A stretch of 64,000 nucleotides of DNA from Halorhabdus rudnickae (GCF_900880625.1 NZ_CAAHFB010000005.1:186001-250000); one strand, 5' to 3'. Positions 1 through 8,366 are shown, counted from the first letter of the stretch. Program-made: numbers and translations. Notes: generated by a model from the sequence alone, not told the origin.

Positions 1-168
1 GATTTCTTCTGACGCCGCCAGGCTTCAAAATCGAAGCCAACCGAGCTCTGATCCCTTCTTCATTCCGCATCCTGAAACCCGACAATATTCCCTCGGTGGG
101 ACTTCTAATAGCCAAATCAGAAATAAGATCAAGCTACATTCAGCAGCGCTCTTTGATAGAGTCAATCC
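1..168. other. window start, no gene recognised
   Basis: No reading frame or repeat can be supported here. The stretch probably follows a gene lying outside the window and leads into the first promoter cassette. Confidence 0.4.
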
Positions 169-234
169 AAACCTATTAGCTACCGAAAGATATATTAATA
201 TGACACTCTACAAGACAATTGGAGGTCGCTACGA
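169..234 (+). promoter_or_regulatory. promoter/leader cassette 1
   Basis: Copy of the repeated cassette: AAACCTATT, CTACCGAAA, an AT-rich TATA region (gatatattaatat) slightly off consensus, CTCTA, and GGAGGTCGC eight bases before the ATG at 235. Confidence 0.8.
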
Positions 235-495
235 ATGCCAGAAAACGCAGTTGCGGCCGGTGCGAGAACTGAATTGAAAAACGCGATAGTAGGTAAGGCG
301 AAGGTTTTCCACGCGGAAGTGAAGAAAGCACTCGACACGTCGACGTCTTGGGCTGCCGAACGATCGAATTTTCAGCTGGGGATCGCAGCCCTCGGAACAG
401 CCGTTATCGCCAGCGGGACGAGCACGTCAGCACTGATCCTGGCCGGGATCGTTCTGATCACGAACGACCAGATCCAAAAGGGACGCTGGACCTGA
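235..495 (+). CDS. small putative membrane protein
   Basis: An 86-residue protein of unknown function, driven by its own cassette promoter. The first half is charged and probably helical. The second half (about residues 45 to 80) is a long apolar stretch rich in Ala, Gly, Ile and Leu that could form one or two membrane helices. No signal peptide or metal motif is visible. The start is fixed by the GGAGGT just upstream. Expressed presence is likely because of the cassette; the function is not inferable. Confidence 0.7.
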   Translation: MPENAVAAGARTELKNAIVGKAKVFHAEVKKALDTSTSWAAERSNFQLGIAALGTAVIASGTSTSALILAGIVLITNDQIQKGRWT

Positions 496-590
496 AAAAC
501 CTCGAGAACGCAAGCATAGAACGCGAACCGCCGGCGAATTTTCGCGGGAGTAGCACGAAGGCGTCAAACCGAGGAATCGATCAGCAATTC

Positions 591-661
591 AAACCCAATT
601 ACTACCGAAACATTTATTATTAACCCGCTCTATGGACTAGATGCCTTAGGAGGTCGCTACG
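591..661 (+). promoter_or_regulatory. promoter/leader cassette 2
   Basis: AAACCCAATT, ACTACCGAAA, TTTATTATTAA, CTCTATGG and AGGAGGTCGC in the standard spacing, ending one base before the ATG at 662. Confidence 0.88.
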
Positions 662-1165
662 ATGAACGACCGATGTTACACCCCCGGGCCGGACGAAACG
701 CTCACTGACATCCTTTCGGACGACGACGCCGTCGAGGAGATGCCGGCCGAACGTGTGAAGGAAGCATACGTTCGGATGAAACTCTTCGAGGTGGCCAAAG
801 AGCGGTACCTCGAACCCAAGTACGGGCGTGAATCGATGGCTAACGACGACTACGATCGCCTGATGGACTTCCTGGAAGAGTGGGACGTCCAGGGCGTCCA
901 GATGGCCCTCCAAGTGTACGCCGGCAAGGCCTACAGCCATGACTTCGTTCGGGACGTGAACGAAGGGGAGGTGACAAGGGAAGCGGCCCGGCGAGTGGTC
1001 GACCGGGTTTTCGACGAGATCACGAAAACCAGTATCGCCGAAGAGCGCCGTATCGAAGCGGTTCGGGACAGTCTGAAGAGCACCCTCCGGAGTTGTGGGA
1101 TGCCCCGCCCGAAAATCGCCCGTGCAGTCGTGCAGAACTGGAAAAGCGAACGGGCCCGGGAGTGA
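662..1165 (+). CDS. hypothetical acidic helical protein
   Basis: 167 residues, rich in Glu, Asp and Arg, with predicted helices throughout. The basic C-terminus (about residues 135 to 167, with a PRPKIARAVV stretch) could be a small DNA-contacting helix pair, but no family is recognised. Followed by a stretch of almost 380 bp without a gene, so it is a monocistronic cassette gene. Start chosen at the ATG next to the cassette SD. Confidence 0.75.
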   Translation: MNDRCYTPGPDETLTDILSDDDAVEEMPAERVKEAYVRMKLFEVAKERYLEPKYGRESMANDDYDRLMDFLEEWDVQGVQMALQVYAGKAYSHDFVRDVNEGEVTREAARRVVDRVFDEITKTSIAEERRIEAVRDSLKSTLRSCGMPRPKIARAVVQNWKSERARE

Positions 1166-1478
1166 CCGGTGGGTCGGTCGAAGCTATCCCCGCCAGCGAT
1201 CGCGAGCTCGTGGCCGTGGCTAGACTCTCGAGAATGCCGTGGTGAATCTTGGCAGCAATCCCGGCGTGAGTCGTCAGATTGGGCTATATACGACTTAGAT
1301 ACAGTAGATGAAATATAGCACGCACATCTTTCGGATACATCCGGTAAATCCAATCTGTTCTATAAAACCTATAATGTAGAGTGGTCCGATACATCTTATA
1401 CTGCCTCTACAGCATAGAAGGTAATTCTATCCTATGCTTCCTATACATCCTATAACGTACATGCTTTATATCTATACC
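1166..1478. other. intergenic, AT-rich with loose repeats
   Basis: No convincing gene. The second half (about 1330 to 1470) is AT-rich and holds imperfect repeats built on CCTATAAYGTA and TACATCYTATA words (for example near 1369 and 1448). It could be degenerated promoter sequence or a protein-binding region; nothing firmer can be said. Confidence 0.4.
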
Positions 1479-1543
1479 AAACCCAGTTACTACCGAAGCA
1501 CTTATTATGGTATCGCTCTATGGTTCATACAGGAGGTCACACG
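1479..1543 (+). promoter_or_regulatory. promoter/leader cassette 3
   Basis: AAACCCAGTT, ACTACCGAAG (last A of the BRE changed), TTATTATGG, CTCTATGG, AGGAGGTCAC, then ATG at 1544. Confidence 0.85.
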
Positions 1544-2101
1544 ATGGCTACAACTGGATTCGAGAACTCTCGAAAGGACGCTTACGTGTGCAAAGGGTGC
1601 GCGAACGATGCGAATCTGTCGACGTCGAACCTACGGACGGTCGAGGATTCTCAGTTCCGTCACGGCAACGGTGGGGGCCCGTGCGCTATCTGTGGCCTGG
1701 ACACGCTGGACACTCTCGCCCGGAAAGCCCTTCGAGGTCGAACGGAGCGCGACCTGGTGACGGTCGACAACCTCGAGGACGAGGTGGACAGGGTCGAGGC
1801 CGTCGCGAAGATCCTCGACGAGGCATACACCCACACTCGCGTTCGAATCGAGCTCGGCCCCGGTGAGACGCCGGAAAAGGCCGAGATAGCCCCGGGCGTC
1901 AGCATGGTCCAACACAGTGACGACGCCGACGAGACGCTTTACGTCGACATTCCCGAGGAGACGCCGGCCGGCGTCCGATCGAGGACCGACATGGTCCAGG
2001 AAACGCTGGAAGCGTGGGACTGGCGACTCGAAACGATTGACGAGCCGATGGGCGAGAACGGCCCCGACGCCCAAGTCCGCGCGGTCCCCCCGGAACAGTA
2101 G
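1544..2101 (+). CDS. zinc-ribbon hypothetical protein
   Basis: 185 residues. An N-terminal metal-binding module has CKGC at about residues 13 to 16 and CAIC near residue 48, about 35 residues apart, with a His between. The rest is acidic with alternating beta-strand and helix character. An upstream in-frame GTG at 1520 falls inside the CTCTATGG element, so the ATG with AGGAGGTCAC is preferred. Probably a nucleic-acid or protein adaptor; the function is unknown. Confidence 0.75.
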   Translation: MATTGFENSRKDAYVCKGCANDANLSTSNLRTVEDSQFRHGNGGGPCAICGLDTLDTLARKALRGRTERDLVTVDNLEDEVDRVEAVAKILDEAYTHTRVRIELGPGETPEKAEIAPGVSMVQHSDDADETLYVDIPEETPAGVRSRTDMVQETLEAWDWRLETIDEPMGENGPDAQVRAVPPEQ

Positions 2102-2130
2102 GACAAAACCCCGGGCACGGACGCCAGATG

Positions 2131-2140
2131 TCTTTTTCTC
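2131..2140 (+). terminator. possible T-rich terminator
   Basis: TCTTTTTCTC lies about 30 bp after the stop of the preceding gene, the usual form of a haloarchaeal transcription stop. Confidence 0.35.
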
Positions 2141-2290
2141 GAAGCCACAGACCAAAGCAAGAATCCGGAAGTCGGGGCCAAATCTGGGGAAAGAGAGCCT
2201 AATTCCCCGATATCCTAATCAATAGACTTCTACAACGTTCCGAGTAGACTGTCTAACTACTATCAGTTAATATATAATACTGCCCTCGTT

Positions 2291-2360
2291 AAACCTAATT
2301 GCTACCGAAACCTTTATTATTATTATATCACTCTATGAACTAAGTAGGAGGTCACGAAAG
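2291..2360 (+). promoter_or_regulatory. promoter/leader cassette 4
   Basis: AAACCTAATT, GCTACCGAAA, an expanded TATA region (TTTATTATTATTAT), CTCTATGA and AGGAGGTCAC before ATG 2361. Confidence 0.87.
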
Positions 2361-2972
2361 ATGTCAACAACTGCTGACGACGGCGAGACCGGCGAAGGGG
2401 CAAGTGCTGAAAGCGTGACGTTCGAATTCGAGGCCCAGGAGACCGTTGTGCCGGACGTGTGGGTCGAGGAGACGTTCGAGAACCGGTACGGCGATCAGCG
2501 CGCGGTCCTCGCCGGCGACACCTACGATGTGCTGATCGAGAAGGGCGTCAAGGACGAACTCGACTGGGACCAGACCCACCACAAGTGGAACGAGCGTCGC
2601 GAGGAGTGGATCGTCGACGCGGACGCCCTGGACCACCTCCAGGAAGTCGCCGACAAACACGGCGCCACTGTCGCCGCGGAGATCGACGAGATCGACGACG
2701 CGGAGACGGGCCTTCGGGAAGCCGCCGAAACCGTGGAGGAAGGCGACCGGATCACCGTCGAATACCTCCAGAAGAACGGCAACGGGATGAACTCGAAAGA
2801 GGGAACCATCTGGCGAGCGCCCTCGCGCCGGAACTCCCCCGCGATCGTTTTCGAGCGGGACGACGGCCAGACGATGCGTGTCAAGCACGACGAGTTTGGG
2901 GACGTCGGCCTGTTCACGGGCGGTCACCACCCGTTTGTGGGTAGTGTCTCGAGCATCACGATTGAACGGTAA
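2361..2972 (+). CDS. hypothetical protein with C-terminal beta domain
   Basis: 203 residues. After an acidic leader, residues about 45 to 110 contain a WNERREEWIVD stretch that superficially resembles the small strand-rich modules of annealing-helicase (HARP-like) proteins. The C-terminal 75 residues start with GDRITVEYL and look like a small beta-barrel. Similar GD(R/E) openings recur in other element proteins (11030, 20958). No catalytic motif is seen. Cassette-driven and monocistronic. Function unknown; a DNA-associated role is only a guess. Confidence 0.72.
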   Translation: MSTTADDGETGEGASAESVTFEFEAQETVVPDVWVEETFENRYGDQRAVLAGDTYDVLIEKGVKDELDWDQTHHKWNERREEWIVDADALDHLQEVADKHGATVAAEIDEIDDAETGLREAAETVEEGDRITVEYLQKNGNGMNSKEGTIWRAPSRRNSPAIVFERDDGQTMRVKHDEFGDVGLFTGGHHPFVGSVSSITIER

Positions 2973-3151
2973 TCCGCCCTCTTCTCGGTTCGTGACGCCG
3001 CTATCAGCTACCACGAGCTCGAAATGGGCTTTCGAAAAGCGCAATTGTGACGGCAGGACACCGGGTTTCTGGTGAAATACCAACGGGCCACCCAACCAGC
3101 AGGTATCTAATAGCGCGGATTTCTAGGACAGATCTATTTTAGATAAGTCCT

Positions 3152-3222
3152 AAACCCAATCACTACCGAAACACTTATTATAATCGAGCTCTATAGATTA
3201 GATACACCGGAGGTCACCAACG
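3152..3222 (+). promoter_or_regulatory. promoter/leader cassette 5
   Basis: AAACCCAATC, ACTACCGAAA, TTATTATAA, CTCTATAG (one change), CGGAGGTCAC, ATG 3223. Confidence 0.88.
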
Positions 3223-3726
3223 ATGGCAGTCAGTGAGACACCCACCGGCGAGGAAAGTGCCGAGGATACGATCACGGCGACAGTAGGCCACGGGTTCGAC
3301 GAAACGCGAGAGGTCCCCCAGGAGATCGGCGAGTTCGAGGTATGGGACTGTCCGAACAACAGCACGGTGGTTTTCAAGCGGGATTACACCCCCACGGACG
3401 ACATGGTCCTGCCGGCGATCCGGGAGAAGTACGCGATCACGACGAAGGGGGAAGGCCGGTGGGACGTCACCAAGAGCGTGGAAACTCGAGAAGAGGGGTC
3501 GGGCCACAACATCCGAACGGGCGAGGAGTACGGCACGGTGGTTTCGGACCTGCAAACGCACGAACCGGTCGGGGTAGACTTCGAGACGTTCGAGGCCGCG
3601 CTCGAGCACCTGCGCCGGCTTGCTGAAGCCGCGAGCGTTACGGACACCCCGCCGAAGGAAGTCAAGGCGACAACCAACCCGATCCACAAGGCGTTCAACG
3701 AGGTTCGGCGCGAGGAACGGGAGTGA
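3223..3726 (+). CDS. hypothetical protein, PQEI-domain family (element paralogue)
   Basis: 167 residues. It shares a layout with the product of 6349..6990: an EVPQEIGEFE opening matching ELPQEIAGFE, a strand-rich middle, and a helical ending (FETFEAALEHLRRLAEAA against FESIEDAKEKLVELARKA). The two look like diverged copies of one element-specific family. The stop overlaps the start of the next gene (TGATG), indicating translational coupling. Role unknown. Confidence 0.75.
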   Translation: MAVSETPTGEESAEDTITATVGHGFDETREVPQEIGEFEVWDCPNNSTVVFKRDYTPTDDMVLPAIREKYAITTKGEGRWDVTKSVETREEGSGHNIRTGEEYGTVVSDLQTHEPVGVDFETFEAALEHLRRLAEAASVTDTPPKEVKATTNPIHKAFNEVRREERE

Positions 3727-3968
3727 TGGCTATGCCGGAGTTTGCTACTGGCGAGGACAGCGAGCAGGAGAGTGTTCCCTGGCCCACCGAGAGCGATACG
3801 GTCGTTCACCCGGATGGGAGGGAATGGTCGATCGAACGTATCGGGGAGAAGGACGGCCGGGCTTCGGCGATCGCCGATCTAGCCCCGGAAAACGACGAAC
3901 GACGGCGGAGCATGTCGGTGGTTGAGTTGAAGGCCCTTCTCAGACACGCCGGCTACGAACTCGAGTAG
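3726..3968 (+). CDS. small hypothetical protein
   Basis: 80 residues, acidic. The first ATG (3726) overlaps the preceding TGA stop. A GTG at 3723 and an ATG at 3732 are alternative starts. The N-terminal half contains a strand-like TVVHPDGREWSIERI and the C-terminus an amphipathic helix (VVELKALLRHAGYELE). Co-transcribed with the PQEI-domain gene; no family recognised. Confidence 0.65.
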   Translation: MAMPEFATGEDSEQESVPWPTESDTVVHPDGREWSIERIGEKDGRASAIADLAPENDERRRSMSVVELKALLRHAGYELE

Positions 3969-4001
3969 CGGCCGAGCTAGCTAGTCCGGGCCACTTTAAC
4001 G

Positions 4002-4071
4002 AACCCAATGACTACCGAAACATTTATTATAATACCGCTCTATGGTTTAGATACACCGGAGGTCACTACAA
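4002..4071 (+). promoter_or_regulatory. promoter/leader cassette 6
   Basis: GAACCCAATG, ACTACCGAAA, TTTATTATAA, CTCTATGG, CGGAGGTCAC, ATG 4072. Confidence 0.88.
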
Positions 4072-4296
4072 ATGAGAATGATCATGCTGACCGACGCGAC
4101 GTGCAAGAAATGCGGCGCTGACGCCCTCTGCAAGGGGACGAAGGACGAACCGACTATTGCCAAAGTGTTCGTCCGGTGCGACGAATGCGGACACGACTTC
4201 GGCATGGTCGGGACGATCAAGAAGGACAACGTCGACGGTCCGGACGAAATTTCCGACCGGTCGGCCGAGATGGCCCGGAAGCGGGCGGGGGCCTGA
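4072..4296 (+). CDS. small zinc-ribbon protein
   Basis: 74 residues with two metal knuckles, CKKC (about residues 9 to 12) and CDEC (about 38 to 41), spaced as in TFIIS-type or rubredoxin-like ribbons. The rest is short and charged. Such stand-alone ribbons usually bind nucleic acid or a polymerase. First gene of a two-gene unit with 4306. Specific partner unknown. Confidence 0.75.
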   Translation: MRMIMLTDATCKKCGADALCKGTKDEPTIAKVFVRCDECGHDFGMVGTIKKDNVDGPDEISDRSAEMARKRAGA

Positions 4297-4305
4297 GGTG
4301 GAACG

Positions 4306-4611
4306 ATGGCCGACAATGAGACTGTGATCCGGTCGCAGGCGGAGCAAGTCGCCGAGTATCACGGCGTATCGGCCCACAACAGGCAAGTCGTCGAACGAAT
4401 CATGAGAGACGGCTTGTTCCGCCGACTGGCGCTTGCTCACCATCATGCTTCCGAAGCGGTCGAACTAGTCGGGAGCGACGGTCGGGTCCCTGGCCCTGGT
4501 CTCGAGACCAGAGCGATCGGCGAACAGACGAACGAAGCGGCCGACGAACTACTCAACCAGCTACGGACTCGCGGGGAGTTGCTACTACCCGAGGACGCGG
4601 TCGAAAGCTGA
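4306..4611 (+). CDS. small helical hypothetical protein
   Basis: 101 residues, predicted almost entirely alpha-helical, starting nine bases after the preceding stop with a GAGGTGG SD-like run before the ATG. Residues about 10 to 40 (QAEQVAEYHGVS and following) resemble a helix pair but not a clear HTH. Second gene behind cassette 6. Function unknown. Confidence 0.65.
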   Translation: MADNETVIRSQAEQVAEYHGVSAHNRQVVERIMRDGLFRRLALAHHHASEAVELVGSDGRVPGPGLETRAIGEQTNEAADELLNQLRTRGELLLPEDAVES

Positions 4612-4671
4612 CAGATGGATCGTCTTCCCCATTTGATTCCTTCCAAATAGGTGATCCTTCGCCCCTAACTC

Positions 4672-4743
4672 AAACCTATCCACTACCGAAACCTTTATTA
4701 TAATCACTCTCTATGGTTTAGATACACCGGAGGTCACTCAACG
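4672..4743 (+). promoter_or_regulatory. promoter/leader cassette 7
   Basis: AAACCTATC, ACTACCGAAA, TTTATTATAA, CTCTATGG, CGGAGGTCAC, ATG 4744. Confidence 0.88.
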
Positions 4744-5418
4744 ATGGCCACATCACAGCGGAGTCTTGGCGCGTTCGAGGGGGCTAAGTCCGTCACCGAT
4801 CGCGACGGAAACCAGCATTCGATTGCTACAGTCGAAACGTCCGACGATCTACGTGCCTGGGCCCAGGCATACGCTCGGGATGTCGTCGACGAGCACGACA
4901 TGGACGTAGATCTCGAGCGCGTCACCTTCCAGGTCGATACGACCGACCGAAGTAAGGCCCGCATCGCCGCGATGAAATCCCTGGATTTGCCGGTGAGGAC
5001 GACGATTGGCGTCCCGATCGACTGGGGGAAGATCCGTGAGCACGTGCCGATCCCGGAGGGTTCCGACATCGAAGAGCACCGGAACGTGCGGGTGAAACTC
5101 ACCTGGAACGCTTTCGATGCCGAGAGTATCGGGCCCGAGGACTGCCGCGGAGCGCTGCGCCATGAACTCGTCCACGTCGAGCAATACCAGCAATTCGGGA
5201 CGTCGAACCACCGAGACGGTTTCAAAGCGCGAGCCCGCGAGATCGACGCGCCCCTAGAAGGCCCGCAGTGGAGTGATCCGAGTTATCTCCTCTTTTGTTC
5301 GGAATGTGGTCAGAAAGTCGGTGAACGACACCGAGCCTCGAAGGTCACCAAGAACCCGAACGAATACGGTTCAGAGTGTTGCCACGCCCCGCTCAACGTC
5401 GAAGACGTTAGCGATTAA
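4744..5418 (+). CDS. SprT-like zinc metallopeptidase
   Basis: 224 residues. An HELVH zinc-protease motif (HExxH, residues 140 to 144) is followed by VEQYQQFGTSNHRDGFK, the normal third-ligand region of SprT/Spartan proteins. A C-terminal zinc ribbon is formed by C185/C188 and C212/C213. In SprT-like and Spartan proteases this fold cleaves proteins crosslinked to DNA, and small homologues are common on mobile elements. Here it would fit the repair set of the element (UDG-like, helicase, RPA). Family assignment is firm; the substrate is inferred. Confidence 0.82.
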   Translation: MATSQRSLGAFEGAKSVTDRDGNQHSIATVETSDDLRAWAQAYARDVVDEHDMDVDLERVTFQVDTTDRSKARIAAMKSLDLPVRTTIGVPIDWGKIREHVPIPEGSDIEEHRNVRVKLTWNAFDAESIGPEDCRGALRHELVHVEQYQQFGTSNHRDGFKARAREIDAPLEGPQWSDPSYLLFCSECGQKVGERHRASKVTKNPNEYGSECCHAPLNVEDVSD

Positions 5419-5659
5419 CTGGATAATTCGAAGGACTCGAGGGCAATGAAGAGGCCCGAGGCGCCATCTTGAGGACGCTGACGCGTCGCTGTTCGATGCT
5501 CGAAGTTGAGTAAAAGCACAGGAGCGATCCCTGTGATGACCCAACTCAATCCATTTCAATGTTGACTCCGGTCAGTGGTAAGATTATTGGAAGTATAATT
5601 ACCTGACAATATTCCGACATGTTTAAGGGGTAGGAGTGCATAGAATATGATGGGTCGTG
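5419..5659. other. intergenic with duplicated gene start
   Basis: No full gene. At 5533 to 5553 there is a copy of the 21-bp start region of the next small ORF. Here the frame opened by ATG 5536 reads MTQLNPFQC and stops at 5565. A possible promoter for 5660 is TGTTTAAGG near 5620. Confidence 0.5.
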
Positions 5660-5773
5660 ATGACCCAACTCAATCCACCGCCCGACTGGTTGCGGGAGTG
5701 GGCGACGGTGGCCGCGAAACTCGCGGCGGCCGCATACGCCCTCTTCCGGATCGGGCGGGCACTGCTCGCATAG
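5660..5773 (+). CDS. 37-residue amphipathic peptide
   Basis: ATG at 5660 opens a 37-residue frame: MTQLNPPPDW followed by an Ala-rich helix with Arg and Lys on one face (AAKLAAAAYALFRIG). No cassette and no SD; a TTTAA box near 5622 could give a short-leader transcript. Its 5' end is duplicated upstream at 5533. It precedes a small membrane protein gene, so a membrane-active pair (holin-like or toxin-like) is conceivable but unproven. Confidence 0.5.
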   Translation: MTQLNPPPDWLREWATVAAKLAAAAYALFRIGRALLA

Positions 5774-5838
5774 CTCGGGGCTGACGCCCCGAACCACCCC
5801 GAAAGGGGTTGGGCGAGCGGCGAGCGACCCACACACTC

Positions 5839-6054
5839 ATGACCGACAAAACGCTCTTCGGCCTCGACCGATCGACCCTCAACTCGGCCAGCTGGGTAGC
5901 TGCTATCGGGATTTTCGTCCTCTTGTTCGCCGGCGAGGAGTGGCTGCGGGGCCAGGATCTCGGGGCTGTCGCGATGGTACTATATATCGCCCTGGGGGGA
6001 GTCGTACTCCTAGACCTGGTCATCTCTATCCAGAGATGGCGGAAAAATGACTGA
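5839..6054 (+). CDS. small two-helix membrane protein
   Basis: 71 residues with two hydrophobic segments (about residues 14 to 29 and 38 to 60) and a positively charged tail (QRWRKND), giving a probable inside C-terminus. ATG 5839 was chosen over an upstream GTG at 5809 because the added residues are unrelated hydrophilic sequence. No cassette in front; it may be read with the 37-residue peptide. Unknown function. Confidence 0.65.
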   Translation: MTDKTLFGLDRSTLNSASWVAAIGIFVLLFAGEEWLRGQDLGAVAMVLYIALGGVVLLDLVISIQRWRKND

Positions 6055-6285
6055 ATACACCGACGTACTCGAGACTTAGGAAGTCGATCGTGGAAATGAT
6101 AAACGCCGATCGCACGCCAAACGGATACTTTCTCCCAACCCATTGCGAAATATTCCCTTGATGGGAATCTTGACGCTGGATTAATAGAAAGAAGTTAACT
6201 CTACCAATAGAAGGGTTGAGAAGGAGATTATACGTGATAGATGACATCCATAATATAGATAATATATCATTTTCAGATAATAATT
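6055..6285. other. AT-rich intergenic
   Basis: No gene seen. Strongly AT-rich from about 6160 to 6285, just before the next cassette. Confidence 0.4.
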
Positions 6286-6348
6286 AAACCCAAAAACTAC
6301 CGAAAGACTTATTATAATATCCCTCTATAGTCCGAGTAGGAGGTCACG
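6286..6348 (+). promoter_or_regulatory. promoter/leader cassette 8
   Basis: AAACCCAAA, ACTACCGAAA, TTATTATAA, CTCTATAG, AGGAGGTCAC, ATG 6349. Confidence 0.88.
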
Positions 6349-6990
6349 ATGGCTCAAAGTGAACTCGAAGCTGAGGCGGAGTCTGATTCACTATACGGAC
6401 GCGGAGGTCCATACCCGAAAGACAGTGACCGGTTCGACCCGCTCAACGGTTCGCCGCCCGGTCCCTGGACGCTCGAAGAGCATACGATCGGCGGGACGGA
6501 CGGAGACCGCCGAGAACGAGCGACATGGGAGCGAGAGGACAAGAGTGGGACGCTCACGGTTGAGAGTCCGGAGGATTACGACGGGTACGTCATCGAGCAC
6601 GATCCCCTACGTGGTGCGCTGCGCCGTCGCCCGCCCCAAGAACGTGAAGAAGCGTTCGACGAGGCCGTCGAGATCATGCAGGAGAATGATGGGACCGTGA
6701 AACCAACGATGCTCAGCAGCCACACAACGCACGAGCTCCCCCAAGAGATCGCTGGGTTCGAAGCGACGGCGAACGGGACGTACAAGGTCTTGTATCGACA
6801 TCAGAACGGAAAGCGACTCTCAATTCGGAAGTCGTCGGGGACGAGCGCTGTAGCGGTTAAGAACCGGCATTTCAGGGTGAAGCTCAGCGCAGAGAACGCG
6901 GCGACCATCGAATCCGAACAGTTCGAGAGTATCGAGGACGCGAAAGAGAAACTCGTCGAACTCGCCCGAAAGGCGATCACGGACGAGTAG
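6349..6990 (+). CDS. hypothetical protein, PQEI-domain family
   Basis: 213 residues. The N-terminal half is acidic and Gly/Pro-rich, probably partly disordered, with a LYGRGGPYPKDSDRFDPLNG stretch. The C-terminal half (about 118 to 213) carries the ELPQEIAGFE opening and a final helix shared with the 3223 product. Cassette gene, monocistronic. The repeated domain suggests a small element-specific family; biochemical role unknown. Confidence 0.72.
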   Translation: MAQSELEAEAESDSLYGRGGPYPKDSDRFDPLNGSPPGPWTLEEHTIGGTDGDRRERATWEREDKSGTLTVESPEDYDGYVIEHDPLRGALRRRPPQEREEAFDEAVEIMQENDGTVKPTMLSSHTTHELPQEIAGFEATANGTYKVLYRHQNGKRLSIRKSSGTSAVAVKNRHFRVKLSAENAATIESEQFESIEDAKEKLVELARKAITDE

Positions 6991-7054
6991 ACAGTAATCC
7001 CGAGAGATTGGCCGGTGATCGCAAACCTCGAGCGTGGGCTTTGGCCACTATTAC

Positions 7055-7121
7055 AAACCTAATCACTACCGAAAGACTTATTATAATCCCGCTCTATGGA
7101 CTATACAGGAGGTCGCCAACG
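7055..7121 (+). promoter_or_regulatory. promoter/leader cassette 9
   Basis: AAACCTAATC, ACTACCGAAA, TTATTATAA, CTCTATGG, AGGAGGTCGC, ATG 7122. Confidence 0.88.
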
Positions 7122-7682
7122 ATGGACCTAAACACGCTCGAGGTCGGCGGGACGGACGAACCAGAATGGGTTTCGGAACCTGCGGAGATCGCCGAACTCC
7201 TATACAGTCTCGATCAAGGCGAGACGATCGCCGTGAAGATCGAACGGTCGTGGGGGACGATGCTGAAGCACATCACGATCACCAAAGGGCCCTACCCGGA
7301 TGTAAAGAACTACGCGAGCTCGTCGCTCGCGGAGCCCTACGACGTCATCCTGAATGGCGAAAGTCGGCGTAACCCGTCCGCCGATTTCGCCGAGACGCGC
7401 GGAATTTCGCACGACCCGGACGAAGGGACTGTATACTTCAAGATGGGCGTCGGCCGCTTCGACGAGCTCGAGGCCGTCACAACGGACACACTTGCGGTCA
7501 GCTACGAGGCCGAGGTGGACGTCGCAGCGGAATGTTCAGATTGCGGTCAGACGACGCGCATTCCGGTTTCTCAAGAGGACCTTCCCCGGCAAGGCCCCCA
7601 GATGGTCGACAGCGACGACGGCTTACTGACGCCCTGCTGCCGGTCGGAGAATTGGAAAACGACGCTCGTCGAAACGGTGTAA
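7122..7682 (+). CDS. hypothetical protein with C-terminal zinc ribbon
   Basis: 186 residues. The body is strand-rich. The last 55 residues hold CSDC and a later CC pair (TPCCRSENW), a compact ribbon. An in-frame frame extends upstream through the promoter cassette to 7008, so the ATG with AGGAGGTCGC is used. Cassette-driven, alone. No known family. Confidence 0.72.
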   Translation: MDLNTLEVGGTDEPEWVSEPAEIAELLYSLDQGETIAVKIERSWGTMLKHITITKGPYPDVKNYASSSLAEPYDVILNGESRRNPSADFAETRGISHDPDEGTVYFKMGVGRFDELEAVTTDTLAVSYEAEVDVAAECSDCGQTTRIPVSQEDLPRQGPQMVDSDDGLLTPCCRSENWKTTLVETV

Positions 7683-7723
7683 GCGGCGATCGGCCACGCG
7701 GTTGCTCGAACGATCGCCCTTGT

Positions 7724-7795
7724 AAACCTAATTACAACCGAAATACTTATTATTAACACGCTCCATGAGCTAGATGCGTGAGGAGGTCACTACGA
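7724..7795 (+). promoter_or_regulatory. promoter/leader cassette 10
   Basis: AAACCTAATT, ACAACCGAAA (T to A), TTATTATTAA, CTCCATGA, GAGGAGGTCAC, ATG 7796. Confidence 0.86.
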
Positions 7796-8308
7796 ATGAG
7801 CAAGACACACACTGAAGACGGACAGTCAGAAGGCGAGGATGTCCAAACGTACACAGCGCTCGATGTCGGATGCCCGATCTGCAACGGCGAGCTCGATCCC
7901 GCCGGTGAACAGGTCCCCCAGTCGTTCGACTATCACGAGGTCGCAGTCAGGTGTGAGGACTGCGGGCTCCGCTTCACGGTGGAGTACCGGGCAATCGACA
8001 TTTCGTGGCAAAACCCCGTCCAGGAACGCCATTCGGCGGTTTCGCAGGGCTTGATGGAACCCGGTGAACACGAGTATACCAACGCGAATCAGTACGCACC
8101 CCTCCCGCCGATCGACGCGCTCCGCTCGATCGATTGGCCGGCCGAGTGTGAGTGTGGCGAGCACTTTACGCCGAATGAGGTACTCGCCGGGCCGGACGCC
8201 GTCGAGACCATCGAAGAAGAAGGCGACCCATCAGACGGCGAGACGCCCGTTCTTCTGGAGTGTGTGGCGTGCGGAGAAGAGACGATCGTCTACGCCGGAG
8301 AAGACTGA
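7796..8308 (+). CDS. double zinc-ribbon protein
   Basis: 170 residues with two four-cysteine modules: CPIC...CEDC (about residues 24 to 63) and CECG...CVAC (about 119 to 160). The linker is acidic and aromatic. Two-ribbon proteins of this size usually act as nucleic-acid or translation-associated adaptors. Start at ATG 7796 beside GAGGAGGTCAC. Function unknown. Confidence 0.75.
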   Translation: MSKTHTEDGQSEGEDVQTYTALDVGCPICNGELDPAGEQVPQSFDYHEVAVRCEDCGLRFTVEYRAIDISWQNPVQERHSAVSQGLMEPGEHEYTNANQYAPLPPIDALRSIDWPAECECGEHFTPNEVLAGPDAVETIEEEGDPSDGETPVLLECVACGEETIVYAGED

Positions 8309-8366
8309 GGGTTGCGCATCGCCTGGAGATTGAGATTCCGAAGAAGGGGCCGTCCACCGACCAGCT

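Noticed and set aside
1166-1478. Repeats in the 1.2 to 1.5 kb gap as a mobile element or CRISPR remnant
   Set aside because: Only short, loose CCTATAA words recur, with no fixed unit or flanking duplications.
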